From contig NZ_JAFREP010000017.1 in NCBI RefSeq assembly GCF_017377855.1, forward strand, positions 186,001-250,000: a stretch of 64,000 nucleotides of DNA, given 5' to 3'. Below are positions 52,591 through 60,988 of this stretch, piece after piece; positions within the stretch are counted from its first letter, which is position 1, and each line of letters starts with the position of its first letter. The position numbers and the translations under genes are program-made. The notes below the pieces were generated by a model. It was not told the DNA's origin. It saw only the letters and a program-made list of their open reading frames with translations, and made no database searches. This DNA is from Acanthopleuribacter pedis (GTDB taxonomy: Bacteria > Acidobacteriota > Holophagae > Acanthopleuribacterales > Acanthopleuribacteraceae).

Positions 52591-53346
52591 TCATTCCTGT
52601 TGGGGCACATAGGGCGCCGGTTCTTGCGAACCCACCAAATGCGCTTGTTCTTTAAAAAAAGCGAGGAGCGCCGCGTACAGTTCTTTTAGCTGGGTTTCGT
52701 TCGTGGATTTCAGTGTAATTTTGGCCGCGTACTCATGGTGATTCCAACGCGGGTAAGAGCCGATTTCCACCTCGAGGAATTCTTCTTGATAACGGGTAAG
52801 CGCCTCCGCGAATTGCGCTTCTTCCACACCGGAAAGCAGTTCGGCATAATAACGTTGCACTGAATTGGGTAACAGGCCGACGACCCCTTCGAATTTGCGC
52901 ACAAACACCTCGGGCAAACCCGGCAACACAAAGCAGTTTTTTACCTTGATGATCGGCCATTTGGTTTCGCCAAAACGCACCAGCTCGGTACATTCGGGCA
53001 CGGTCGCCTGGCGCAACGCGGCCGGTGTGAGTTTGTCGCCGTAATAACCTTTGATGCCGTCGGCAAGGGTGGGGTGCAGGATCATCGGTGAATCAAAGGC
53101 CGCGCCATAGGCTTCGAGGGTGACGTCGTCATGGGTCGGCCCTACCCCGCCGGTACTGATCACAAACCGGCTTTGCGCGCTCAGGGCGCGGATCGTGGCC
53201 GAGATCACCCCAATATCGTCGCCGATAATGCGCGCCTCATCCACCGCGTAACCTTCCTCGGCCAGCCGGCGCAGCATGTATTTCAGGTTGGTATCCTCAA
53301 TTTGGGCGGACAGAATTTCGTTTCCAATAATGATCAGGGAAATCAC
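52591..53346 (-). CDS. cinA: CinA N-terminal (MoCF/molybdopterin-binding) domain protein
   Basis: 251 aa from a GTG at 53346 with GAGGTG upstream. The MoCF fold shows IIIGNEILSAQIEDTN at the N-terminus and FVISTGGVGPTHDDVTLEA, the family signature. FVLPGLPEVF follows. The protein is the stand-alone N-terminal COG1058 part of CinA without the nicotinamide-mononucleotide deamidase domain. Relatives act in pyrophosphatase or cofactor reactions. Its final 75 nt belong to the 94-bp repeat family. Confidence 0.88.
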   Translation of the reverse strand: MISLIIIGNEILSAQIEDTNLKYMLRRLAEEGYAVDEARIIGDDIGVISATIRALSAQSRFVISTGGVGPTHDDVTLEAYGAAFDSPMILHPTLADGIKGYYGDKLTPAALRQATVPECTELVRFGETKWPIIKVKNCFVLPGLPEVFVRKFEGVVGLLPNSVQRYYAELLSGVEEAQFAEALTRYQEEFLEVEIGSYPRWNHHEYAAKITLKSTNETQLKELYAALLAFFKEQAHLVGSQEPAPYVPQQE

Positions 53347-54075
53347 AACGGCACCTCGCGGCGATGCAAGCAGGAATGGACGTTCGGTTCAGTAGAAACT
53401 TCGGTGGACCCTTAAGCAAACCATGAAAAGTGGAATCGGCCAAGTCGGGGGTGAGGATGGTTGGGATGTTTCGCCTTTAGGAAGCCGGGATGGTGTTGGT
53501 TGGGCGGCGGGGGCTTTGGTGCCCTCTGCCGCCGCTTGCCGTCCGCGGATGAAGCCGTTGCTTCGCGGGGCGGAAAATAACGGCCGCTGCAATGTTGCAG
53601 ATGCGTTTAAATCCATGATTTTGTGTGTGCTATTCGATAGCAGCCCTGTATCAGCGATTTCAGATCGCCGGAGTTACGGCCTTATCCGCATGCGCGATCC
53701 GTTCTACAAGGGTACTTCGCCACATCGCCGATCCTCACTTGATCCTGGTTTCCTGAGAAATTTCGAAAACCAACCTAAGCTCGGCGGGATTTACCCCATG
53801 CCCTGTCCTAGTCGTCAAACATCCAACTTTTTCCGATTATTTTCGGTCATTTCGTCTTCACCCCGCGTGTATTGGAGGAAGACGAGGCGGGCGGACTTGA
53901 AAACCCTGGGTGAATCGCCTTTAATGAACTCGTTTTTCCTTTTTCCAATTGGGGCTTATTCCGTGCGGGGCCTTGGTTCCGCCGTTCGTGTTTGGGTCCC
54001 TTCAGAATGCTTCCCCGCCTTGGGGAAGGTCGACGAATTTGGCGACCTGGGTCGCTTAGCGTGCGGAGGTACAGC
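53347..54075. other. Long non-coding stretch upstream of the OMP gene
   Basis: About 730 bp. A plus-strand frame is open through most of it, but its composition, absence of a good start and lack of any protein pattern suggest it is spurious. Small hairpins (for instance TGCTAT/ATAGCA near 53629-53643) are present. It should contain promoters for cinA (left end) and for the OMP gene (right end). Confidence 0.45.
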
Positions 54076-54795
54076 ATGCGTTGGATCGTTTTGGGGTTCC
54101 TGCTCTCCCTATCGGGGCTGGTCGGGCAAACCACCTTCCAGGAGCAGGCGGATCGCCTGCAAAATATAAATGCCTATCTGCTCGATTTTCGGCCGGCGGC
54201 CGCACCCGATGTGGTGGAGAAGATCACGCTTGAGGGCGCCTTCGACCTATACCCGCAGCCCAGCATCAACACCCGAATCGGTGCGAAGGACGAGCCGCTT
54301 GATCCACCCTCCGTGGTACCCAAACTGCGCGGTCGCCTGCTGCTGCCGCAAGGCTGGATGCTCGGCGGGACCTACGTGCCAGGGATCGAGTTTCAAGATT
54401 ACAAAGCCGATTACATTTCTCTGGAATTGGGCTACCGCGTTCGCATCGGTAAATACGATGCGGGCCTGCGTGCGAGCTACGCCGACGGCGATGTCGAAGG
54501 GCCGATCACCGAGAACGGCGCCACCGATGAATTTACCTTCTCGAACGTCGGCTTCGATCTCAGCGTGGGACGGCAGTTCGGCCAATTCAAGCCCTACCTC
54601 TTTGTCGGCCAAAACGAGATTGAAACCGAATTGTTGATCGAAGAGGACGGCGCGCTTTTGGACAACGAGGACGACGCCCCGTACGCCGGGCTTGGGGTGA
54701 CCTACATCCACGGTTCCTGGCGACTTAACTTTGAACAAAATTTTACCGACGACTACCTCGCCTTTATTTCGGTGAGTGCCGGTTACCGATTTTAG
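54076..54795 (+). CDS. Outer-membrane beta-barrel protein
   Basis: 239 aa from the ATG at 54076, with GGAGG 6 nt upstream. A signal peptide (IVLGFLLSLSGLVGQ) precedes alternating hydrophobic strands with aromatic girdle residues (YISLELGYRVRIGKYDAGLR, FDLSVGRQFGQFKPYLFVG). The protein ends in a Phe (SVSAGYRF), the usual BamA recognition signal. It is probably a small eight- to ten-strand barrel. Its function is unknown. The diheme lipoprotein gene begins 11 nt downstream, so the two may work together at the outer membrane. Confidence 0.8.
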   Translation: MRWIVLGFLLSLSGLVGQTTFQEQADRLQNINAYLLDFRPAAAPDVVEKITLEGAFDLYPQPSINTRIGAKDEPLDPPSVVPKLRGRLLLPQGWMLGGTYVPGIEFQDYKADYISLELGYRVRIGKYDAGLRASYADGDVEGPITENGATDEFTFSNVGFDLSVGRQFGQFKPYLFVGQNEIETELLIEEDGALLDNEDDAPYAGLGVTYIHGSWRLNFEQNFTDDYLAFISVSAGYRF

Positions 54796-54806
54796 GAGTG
54801 GCGCGC

Positions 54807-55523
54807 ATGTACGGAACAACAAACAAACAGGTGGCGGTGTGTCTGCTGCTATTGCTGACGGGTTTGACCGCTTGCTCGGACGCCGACACCCTCGGTGACG
54901 AACCCCCCCGTGAAGTGGTGATTAACGGCGCGCCGACCTGGGAAAACGGTATCGGTGAATTGGTTCAGCTTAAGTGTGGCTATTGTCACGCCGTGCCTCG
55001 CCCGCCCATCGCCCCTGAAAACATCGTGACCGATCTCGATCTCAATACCTACGACACCCGCATCGTCGACGGCCAAGTCATCCGCGGCGCCGACAGCATC
55101 GGCCGCTGGATTTACGACGGTATTCTGGATCAGGCCGTGCCCTATTACGACGATACGTCTCAGCCACGCCAAATGCCGTTGGACTACGGCACCCCGTTGA
55201 CCGAAGCCGAAAAAGGTCTGCTGCTGACCTGGAGCGAAGCCGGCGCGCCGCGCAATGCCGCCGGTGAACCGCCGCCCGGCGATAAAAGTGTCGGCCTCGG
55301 CCTTTACTTCCAAGGTTGCGACGGCTGCCACAATATCGGCGACGGTCTGGCCCTCGATGAAAACACCGTGTTCGGTCCGGCGCTGCGTCCCGCCGCCGTC
55401 ACCCAAGCCAAAATTAAAAGCATGTGGTTGGAGCGCATCAACCCCAGCGAGCCGTTGAGCGATGATCAGGCCGCCGCCCTGCAGGCCTACATCCTCGAAG
55501 ACCTGCTGCCCAATCTGCCCTAA
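54807..55523 (+). CDS. Diheme c-type cytochrome lipoprotein
   Basis: 238 aa from the ATG at 54807 with AGGAG 8 nt upstream. A lipoprotein signal peptide ends in LTAC, placing the lipidated Cys near residue 23. Two CxxCH heme sites are seen: CGYCH in the first quarter and CDGCH in the last third, the latter in a GLYFQGCDGCHNIG context typical of cytochrome c. The distal Met ligands are not certain. It is probably a periplasmic electron carrier or sensor anchored in a membrane, paired with the barrel protein upstream. Confidence 0.85.
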   Translation: MYGTTNKQVAVCLLLLLTGLTACSDADTLGDEPPREVVINGAPTWENGIGELVQLKCGYCHAVPRPPIAPENIVTDLDLNTYDTRIVDGQVIRGADSIGRWIYDGILDQAVPYYDDTSQPRQMPLDYGTPLTEAEKGLLLTWSEAGAPRNAAGEPPPGDKSVGLGLYFQGCDGCHNIGDGLALDENTVFGPALRPAAVTQAKIKSMWLERINPSEPLSDDQAAALQAYILEDLLPNLP

Positions 55524-55537
55524 AAAAACAACCCCAA

Positions 55538-55558
55538 CGGGACGGGCGATCCGTCCCG
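55538..55558 (+). terminator. Hairpin after the cytochrome gene
   Basis: Perfect 8-bp stem CGGGACGG/CCGTCCCG with a 5-nt loop, 15 bp after the stop. There is no T tract, so termination would be weak or Rho-assisted. Confidence 0.45.
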
Positions 55559-55775
55559 CTCCCGAGAATTTGCTTGAATCCATAAAAAACTTCTCGCTCG
55601 CCGCCGGCTTCCCTGGTTTATCATGTAAAATGAGTGACGTGGAAATTATCGAAACGACGCCCATTTCACATCAACCAAAGTGCCGTTGGCGCCTGTATGG
55701 AGCCGCTTCACCTGCAGCGCGTCCCGTTTTCAGGCCCGGTGATCACCCAGTCCCTTCTGGATTGGGCTAGCGGGG

Positions 55776-56630
55776 ATGTTCGATCCTATGGCCAAGACAT
55801 TTGCGAGATACCAGCTACTCAGGCGCATCGGCGGCGGCAACACCGGTGTCGTCTACGAGGCTTACGATCCCAAAAAAGATCGCCGTTTGGCGCTCAAAAT
55901 CTTGCAAAACAACTTTCTGCTTACCAAAGAAAAAAAAGCACGCTTCCTGCGCGAACTGGCCGCCGCCCGCATCCTCGAACATCCAGCCCTGGCCCGCATC
56001 CACGAGGCCGATGAATTCGAGGGCTCCTATTACCTGGCCATGGAGTTCGTCGACGGCGAAAGTTATACCGAGGTGATCGCGCGCCACCGGGACGGCGTTT
56101 CCCTGCCCGAGTTTTGGCGTCTGATCCTGCCCGTGGTGGAGGGCATCGCCTGTGCCCATGACCACCAGCTCGCTCACCGCGATATTAAACCCGACAACCT
56201 CAAGCTCACCGCCGACGGCACCCCCAAGGTGCTCGACTTTGGGCTGGTAAAGTTTTTGGACGGGTCACGCTCCAATGAGGACAGCTTCCAGACCATGGCC
56301 GGCATGGTCATCGGCAGCGCCGGTTACATGAGCCCCGAGCAAGCCGGCGGCCAGCCCTTGGATCTGCGCACCGATGTTTTTTCACTCGGCATCGTGATGT
56401 ACGAACTCTGTGCCGGCAAAAACCCTTTTGACGCCTCCAACGCCTTCGCCACCATCTCCAAAATTCTCAAGGCAACCCCGCTCAGTCTCGAGTTGCTCCG
56501 GCCCGATTTACCCATGGCCTTGTGTCAGCTCGTGCTCAAATGCCTTTCCAAGGACATGGGCCGGCGGTTTGATAATGCCCATGATCTGTTGCACGCGCTG
56601 CTTGCCGTGAAACGAAAGGCGCAGGGATGA
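55776..56630 (+). CDS. Hanks-type serine/threonine protein kinase
   Basis: 284 aa, kinase domain only. It has the Gly-rich loop RIGGGNTGVVYEA, VAIK-type LALKIL, catalytic HRDIKPDN, DFG in VLDFGLVKF, and the APE-type SPEQAGG. All catalytic residues are present, so it should be active. There is no membrane helix or sensor domain; the signal is probably supplied by the coupled membrane protein downstream, whose ATG overlaps its stop (ATGA). The start is uncertain between the ATGs at 55776 and 55788. Confidence 0.92.
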   Translation: MFDPMAKTFARYQLLRRIGGGNTGVVYEAYDPKKDRRLALKILQNNFLLTKEKKARFLRELAAARILEHPALARIHEADEFEGSYYLAMEFVDGESYTEVIARHRDGVSLPEFWRLILPVVEGIACAHDHQLAHRDIKPDNLKLTADGTPKVLDFGLVKFLDGSRSNEDSFQTMAGMVIGSAGYMSPEQAGGQPLDLRTDVFSLGIVMYELCAGKNPFDASNAFATISKILKATPLSLELLRPDLPMALCQLVLKCLSKDMGRRFDNAHDLLHALLAVKRKAQG

Positions 56631-57928
56631 CCGCATCTTGGCGATCTTGGCTGGCCTTCGGCGCCGCCTTGACGACCCTCATCGTGGTTCACTTCCTCGA
56701 TACCCCCATGGTATCGGTGGCCAACAAAACCATGCTGCTGGAGCGGCAGAGCCTGATTTCTTATTACCTTCAATGGCGTGCCGCCAACTCGCCCCAGGTC
56801 GATGTTTTTTTTGAGCGTTTGGATACCCTTTACCAAGAGAACCAACGGCAACCGATCCTGCTCGTGCCCATCGCGCTCATCCAATTTGAAGAGGGTCACC
56901 GCGACAAGGCGCTTGAAATTTTGGATTCCCTTCCCAAAAACAAAGAATGTGATCTCATGCTGTTCGTGCTGGGTGAACGGCAACGCCCGCCGCCCGACTG
57001 GAGCGCCGGTACCCAGCCTGATTGGGTCGGCATGACCCTTAGCCATTACGCCTTTAGCCGGCTCGAGCAAGATGCCGAGGCCGCCGAGATGATGTTCCGC
57101 CTGCGGCGCGTGGAAAAAAAGGAACAGCAGAAGTTCCACGTGCGCATGCTCACCCGCGGCTTGGCCATGGTCGGCTTTGGTTTGTTGCTAAGCATGTACT
57201 TCTCGCACCGCTACTTGAAACTGGAAGGCAAAGACTTTTTTCAGTTGAAACCGCTGTACCTGCCCTTTCATTCCTTATTGGTTTTTATGGCCGGCTTTTG
57301 TGCCATCTATCTTTTGGTTTATCAATTATTGGAACCCTTGTTGTCGGGGCTTCCAACCATTGTCGCTTTGCTGACCCCGGGCGTGATCGAAATGGTGCTT
57401 GCCATGGTTTGGGTCAAGTTCGTTTTTTTTAAGAAGTCGCGTTTTCCCATTTTTGAATCCCTTGGCATTGGCAATTTGCAAATGCGTTGGTTCACCCTTT
57501 TTCAAATTATCGGTGGGTTAAGTATTGTATTCGCCCTTTTTATCTTGGGGCTGGATCTTTCTTACTTTTGGCCCTACGCCTCCAGTGGATCGAGCCAACA
57601 ATTTATCGCGTTGCTTGACGACCCCCTGTCCGGTGTTTTTTTGATTTTTTATTTGTGTGTCTTGCGACCTTGTTTTGAGGAGATCATTTTTCGCGGCCTC
57701 ATTTTTCGTGTGTTGTTAGGCAATGTTAAACCCATGGCCGCCATCCTTGGCGCGAGTTTGTTCTTTATGTTATGGCACGCGCTTTCCGGCTGGCTGATGT
57801 TCCTCGGTGTCGGCTGTGCCTGCGCGGTTGTCTTTTACCGGACCGCCAATATCTTGGTTGCTATTTGGATTCATGGCGCGCTTAACGCCTTTCTGCTGTT
57901 CGCCATCTATTTTGGTTTGTATTCTTGA
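56627..57928 (+). CDS. CPBP-family intramembrane metalloprotease with extra N-terminal region
   Basis: 433 aa. A first helix is followed by a roughly 130-residue soluble region with a TPR-like look (IQFEEGHRDKALEILDSLP), then about seven more helices. The CPBP (CAAX protease and bacteriocin-processing) motifs are FEEIIFRGLIFR near 350, FFMLWHAL, and WIHGALN, giving the Glu/His metal-site residues. It should be an inner-membrane protease. Translational coupling to the kinase suggests a shared pathway, in which the soluble region would be the likely kinase target or docking site. Confidence 0.85.
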   Translation: MTASWRSWLAFGAALTTLIVVHFLDTPMVSVANKTMLLERQSLISYYLQWRAANSPQVDVFFERLDTLYQENQRQPILLVPIALIQFEEGHRDKALEILDSLPKNKECDLMLFVLGERQRPPPDWSAGTQPDWVGMTLSHYAFSRLEQDAEAAEMMFRLRRVEKKEQQKFHVRMLTRGLAMVGFGLLLSMYFSHRYLKLEGKDFFQLKPLYLPFHSLLVFMAGFCAIYLLVYQLLEPLLSGLPTIVALLTPGVIEMVLAMVWVKFVFFKKSRFPIFESLGIGNLQMRWFTLFQIIGGLSIVFALFILGLDLSYFWPYASSGSSQQFIALLDDPLSGVFLIFYLCVLRPCFEEIIFRGLIFRVLLGNVKPMAAILGASLFFMLWHALSGWLMFLGVGCACAVVFYRTANILVAIWIHGALNAFLLFAIYFGLYS

Positions 57929-58142
57929 TGCAGTCCGTTGCTTTGGTTAGGTTGGTCGGCGTGATTGCTCTCCTACCGGTTATGCACACCCCGATGAGCC
58001 GGGTACAGGGCCAGATGCGCCCTACTCAGGGCCTGATGCGCCCTATTCAGGGCCTGATGCGCCCTACTCAGGGCCTGATGCGCCGGGCGACACGACCCCG
58101 AGGCTGATTTGCGCGATGACGCGCCGTGCGGAACCCGGGTGA
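57928..58142 (+). pseudogene. Frameshifted small lipoprotein-like gene with GPDAPYS repeats
   Basis: From the ATG at 57928 (TGATG overlap with the protease stop) a hydrophobic leader MQSVALVRLVGVIALL reads in one frame that ends at 58107. In the frame one base back, 57963-58142 is open and reads CSPTGYAHPDEPG then GPDAPYS repeats to a TGA at 58140-58142, with no start codon of its own. Joining the leader to this frame gives a plausible lipoprotein, and a single-base shift near 57963-57970 would explain it. Both base differences among the repeats are synonymous in the GPDAPYS frame but change residues in the other frame. Confidence 0.5.
58008..58085 (+). repeat. 21-bp tandem repeats (3.7 copies)
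   Basis: Three full units start at 58008, 58029 and 58050, and a partial one at 58071. The unit GGGCCTGATGCGCCCTACTC plus A encodes GPDAPYS. The units differ by a T/A at unit position 6 and a C/T at position 18. Confidence 0.9.
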
Positions 58143-58178
58143 CCCGCTTGATGAATACCTATCGAACAAGGAAGGGTT

Positions 58179-60011
58179 ATGTTCGTTTTTTTGATGTTTT
58201 GTTCCATTGCCGCCGAACCCGTTTGGCAATGGCCGATTGATCCCAAGTTCGGTGTCTCCGCTACCTTTGGCGAGTACCGCGGCGAACGCTTTCATATGGG
58301 TCTCGACTTCTCAACCGGTGGGGCCGAGGGCATGCTCCTCAAACCCGCCCGTGAAGGCGTCGTTTTCCAGGTTCGCGCCCAGGACCGCGGCTACGGCAAG
58401 GCCGTGTATGTGCGCCACCCTGACCGCATGGTGACCGTCTACGCCCATTTAGCCGCCTTTGGTCCCGGCCTCAAAGCCGCCATCCAAGCCGCGGGAAAAA
58501 ACCCATCACAGGCCTTTGGAACCCTCGCCTTGGCGTACCCGATAAAAGCAAGTGACACCTTGGGTTGGAGCGGGGAAAGCGGCGCCGGCATGCCCCACCT
58601 CCATTTTGAGGTTCGTGATGCGGAAAACCGGCCCGTCGATCCGCTCACCCTGAATTTCCCGACCTTAACCATTCCCATCCGTTCCAAAATTCGCGGTCTG
58701 CGTTTGTTGCCCTTAAGTGAAAACGCGCGCGTGAATGAAGGCCGCTTCCCGCGTACGTTTAGCCCCGACAAAGGGCCGATTCAGGCCCGCGGCCGCCTTG
58801 GCGTTCAGGTGGACGCCGCGCTCGCGGCGCCGCGCGATAATACCTTGGCGCCGCGGGGGATCCGTCTTTTGGTAGACGGTCGGGTTTTGGCTTCATGGCA
58901 ACCCACACGCATCGATTTCGCCGATTACCGCCGCGCCGGTACCGTCATTGACCAAGCGTTCTCCGGGTTTGGGCCGACCCGGTACTTTTACACCTTCGAC
59001 GGACGCCACCAGAGCCAAGCAGCGCTTCCCGGCCTCGTCGTCGACGGCATCCTCGAGGTCCGCGACAAACCGCGGCGTCTGCGCGTCGAAATCACCGGTT
59101 TTGATGGTGCGCTTCATCGTGAGGAATGGATTTTGGATCCCAAGGCGAAACCGGGCCAACGTTTGGCGGGAACGCCCGATCCCGAGTTGCCGCTCCAGCC
59201 GACCAGCTTGCGCCTGCGTCACTTTGGGCAGACGCTTGTGGTGACCGCGGCCGAGCGCGCCGGGACCTTGTTTTTGCCCGATCAAATGCGGGCGTTGGCG
59301 CCGGGTGAATCCTGGCTTTTTTCCCTGAAAGATGCCCCTTCACCCCTTCGATTTGCGTGGCGGACCGATGCAGGAAACCTCAAACGCGAGGTCGCGCTCA
59401 TCGGCCCGGATCGCGCCAAAAACAGCACCTTGGGTCCCTTTCGGTTGGAAGTAACCGAGAAGCCGGCGTTGCCCACCACCGGCGCCCTGATCCAACCCGC
59501 CGACCCCAAGCAAGGCAAGGGCGTACTCGACTTCGTTTCACCCGTTCTTTCGTTTGGCCGCCAGGGGTTGCCTGTTTCCGGTTTGCGGTTGCATGTGGAC
59601 GCCGCGGTCGCCAATGATCCGCAAGTCGCCCTTTATTACTGGTCCTTTGTCAAAAAACGCTGGCGCTACCACGGCCCCGTGAAGGCCGGTGGGTCCGGGG
59701 TAAAAGTAGACGTTTTGGAGCCGCTTGTGTTGGCGCGCGACCTGGTGCCGCCTGTCATTCGCGCCCCCAAATTACACCGTTATTTTGAAGGGCCGCGGGT
59801 GGTGATTCCTATAGTAGAACGCGGTAGTGGCGTTAACCGTGATTCCGTGACCGTTCGCGATAAAAACGGGGTGGTACCTTCGGCGTATGATGGTGACCGC
59901 CGTTGGATTGTATTGCAGACCGAGCCAAGCCGCGGCCCATGGGATGTCCGTGTTTCTGACCGAGCCGGCTTGGATACAACCGTCACACAACTGCGTCGAC
60001 CGAGCCGTTAA
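58179..60011 (+). CDS. M23 family metallopeptidase with C-terminal accessory domains
   Basis: 610 aa; AGGAAGG precedes the ATG. A short signal peptide (FVFLMFCSIAA) is followed by an LytM/M23 domain with zinc ligands His39 and Asp43 (HMGLD) and the catalytic His140-Leu-His142 (HLHFEV). VTVYAHLAAF marks the active-site strand. The rest, about 440 residues, is beta-rich and probably Ig-like or carbohydrate-binding. M23 enzymes cut peptidoglycan cross-links or are pseudo-enzymes that activate amidases; with all ligands present this one should be active in the periplasm. Confidence 0.9.
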   Translation: MFVFLMFCSIAAEPVWQWPIDPKFGVSATFGEYRGERFHMGLDFSTGGAEGMLLKPAREGVVFQVRAQDRGYGKAVYVRHPDRMVTVYAHLAAFGPGLKAAIQAAGKNPSQAFGTLALAYPIKASDTLGWSGESGAGMPHLHFEVRDAENRPVDPLTLNFPTLTIPIRSKIRGLRLLPLSENARVNEGRFPRTFSPDKGPIQARGRLGVQVDAALAAPRDNTLAPRGIRLLVDGRVLASWQPTRIDFADYRRAGTVIDQAFSGFGPTRYFYTFDGRHQSQAALPGLVVDGILEVRDKPRRLRVEITGFDGALHREEWILDPKAKPGQRLAGTPDPELPLQPTSLRLRHFGQTLVVTAAERAGTLFLPDQMRALAPGESWLFSLKDAPSPLRFAWRTDAGNLKREVALIGPDRAKNSTLGPFRLEVTEKPALPTTGALIQPADPKQGKGVLDFVSPVLSFGRQGLPVSGLRLHVDAAVANDPQVALYYWSFVKKRWRYHGPVKAGGSGVKVDVLEPLVLARDLVPPVIRAPKLHRYFEGPRVVIPIVERGSGVNRDSVTVRDKNGVVPSAYDGDRRWIVLQTEPSRGPWDVRVSDRAGLDTTVTQLRRPSR

Positions 60012-60067
60012 TTCAGGGTTTTTGGACCCTTTTGGCGCGCCTCTATTTCGTTACTGTTTTTGGTTTA

Positions 60068-60096
60068 GGCGACCGGGATACGGTCGCCATTTTTGT
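60068..60096 (+). terminator. Rho-independent terminator after the M23 gene
   Basis: Perfect 8-bp stem GGCGACCG/CGGTCGCC (60068-60075 with 60081-60088), 5-nt loop, then ATTTTTGT. It is 57 bp after the stop. Confidence 0.85.
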
Positions 60097-60303
60097 GACG
60101 TTTTTTGGGGATGAGCGGGCGTTTGCCTGGGGCAAGTACCGTGTGAAACCAAGGCCTGCCAAGGCTCTGGCGCTGAATTAAGCGCAGAAAAGGCTTCAGT
60201 ATATGTACCCTTGTTCGGTTCTAGTTGACTGTGAATTATCTTATGAAAAATCAATGAAAATCAGTTTACACATCTTTTTCAGCAAGCGTCGGCGATTCCC
60301 CAC

Positions 60304-60331
60304 TTGATAATCTTTTTGGCTGTGATATTAT
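60304..60331 (+). promoter_or_regulatory. Sigma-70 promoter of the winged-helix gene
   Basis: -35 TTGATA (60304-60309), 16-nt spacer, -10 TATTAT (60326-60331). Both hexamers match the consensus at five of six positions or close to it. The gene starts 30 nt downstream. Confidence 0.7.
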
Positions 60332-60360
60332 GCCGTATCTTTTTTAGTAAAGGACGTGTG

Positions 60361-60846
60361 ATGGGAAAGCTTAGACTTGAGCCGAAAGTGAAACCTCTGG
60401 TTACCGGCGAAGAATATGAAAACTTACTCAGTACCTTGCGTGACGCCCAGGCTGATGCCGGTGATAACTATATCTATTTCGATTTGGAAGAAAATGAAAA
60501 GGCCAAGGATGTCAAGAAAGCGTTTCTCTTTGTTGCTGAAAAGGAAGGTATTTCCGTAGTCATCCGGCAACAGCGCGGCGTCAATTCCCTCGTTTTCTCC
60601 TTCAAGGATGATCAAGGCGCCGGTGGTACTAGCGGTGGTTCCGGTCGCATGTCGGCTGAGGAAGCGCGTGACCGCATTTTGTCCGCGCTGAAAAATGCTA
60701 AGGGCTCGCTGCAAAAGAGCGAAATCCTCAAGGATACCGGTGTTAGTAGCTCAACTTGGAATATCCGCATCAAAGAATTAATCGATAGCGGTGAAGTCAA
60801 GCGGGACGGCGAGCGTCGCGATACCCGCTACACCTACGCCGGCTAA
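60361..60846 (+). CDS. Small winged-helix protein, unknown family
   Basis: 161 aa from the ATG at 60361, with AAAGGA 7 nt upstream. The N-terminal roughly 85 residues (LVTGEEYENLLSTLRDAQ, FLFVAEKEGISVVIRQQRG) form an unrecognised alpha/beta domain. A flexible Gly/Ser linker (GAGGTSGGSGR) follows, then a C-terminal winged helix (AEEARDRILSALKNAKGSLQ, then GVSSSTWNIRIKELID). The build suggests a DNA-binding regulator with a sensory N-domain. It is monocistronic, with its own promoter and a strong terminator; such a setup suits a well-expressed nucleoid or housekeeping factor. The ligand is unknown. Confidence 0.85.
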   Translation: MGKLRLEPKVKPLVTGEEYENLLSTLRDAQADAGDNYIYFDLEENEKAKDVKKAFLFVAEKEGISVVIRQQRGVNSLVFSFKDDQGAGGTSGGSGRMSAEEARDRILSALKNAKGSLQKSEILKDTGVSSSTWNIRIKELIDSGEVKRDGERRDTRYTYAG

Positions 60847-60868
60847 TTTCCCCCGATCTAATGAATCA

Positions 60869-60911
60869 AACCTAAGAGGCGCGAGTTATCGCGTTTCTCA
60901 GGTCTTAGGTT
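60869..60911. terminator. First hairpin after the winged-helix gene
   Basis: 9-bp stem AACCTAAGA/TCTTAGGTT (60869-60877 with 60903-60911) with an inner CGCGA/TCGCG hairpin. It lacks a T tract and is followed at once by the stronger hairpin. Confidence 0.5.
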
Positions 60912-60912
60912 G

Positions 60913-60954
60913 AAGAAAGCGTGTGCTTGTTCCCGGACAAGCACACGCTTTCTT
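60913..60954. terminator. Strong 18-bp hairpin between convergent genes
   Basis: Perfect stem of 18 bp (60913-60930 with 60937-60954) and 6-nt loop TCCCGG. It sits between the winged-helix gene (plus) and the VOC gene (minus) and can end both transcripts; the short T run on either side is modest. Confidence 0.75.
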
Positions 60955-60988
60955 TCATGTTAACCCTGCGGTTGTTTTAGCGCGGAAA

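Noticed and set aside
52382..52664. Possible CRISPR array
   Set aside because: Units of 94 bp are contiguous without spacers and derive from a coding sequence.
53423..54169. 248-codon open frame before the OMP gene
   Set aside because: No SD, low-complexity composition, overlaps the signal peptide of the real gene in another frame.
58008..58085. CRISPR or VNTR without coding meaning
   Set aside because: Unit length is 21 bp with no spacers, and changes are silent in one frame, so it is coding-derived.
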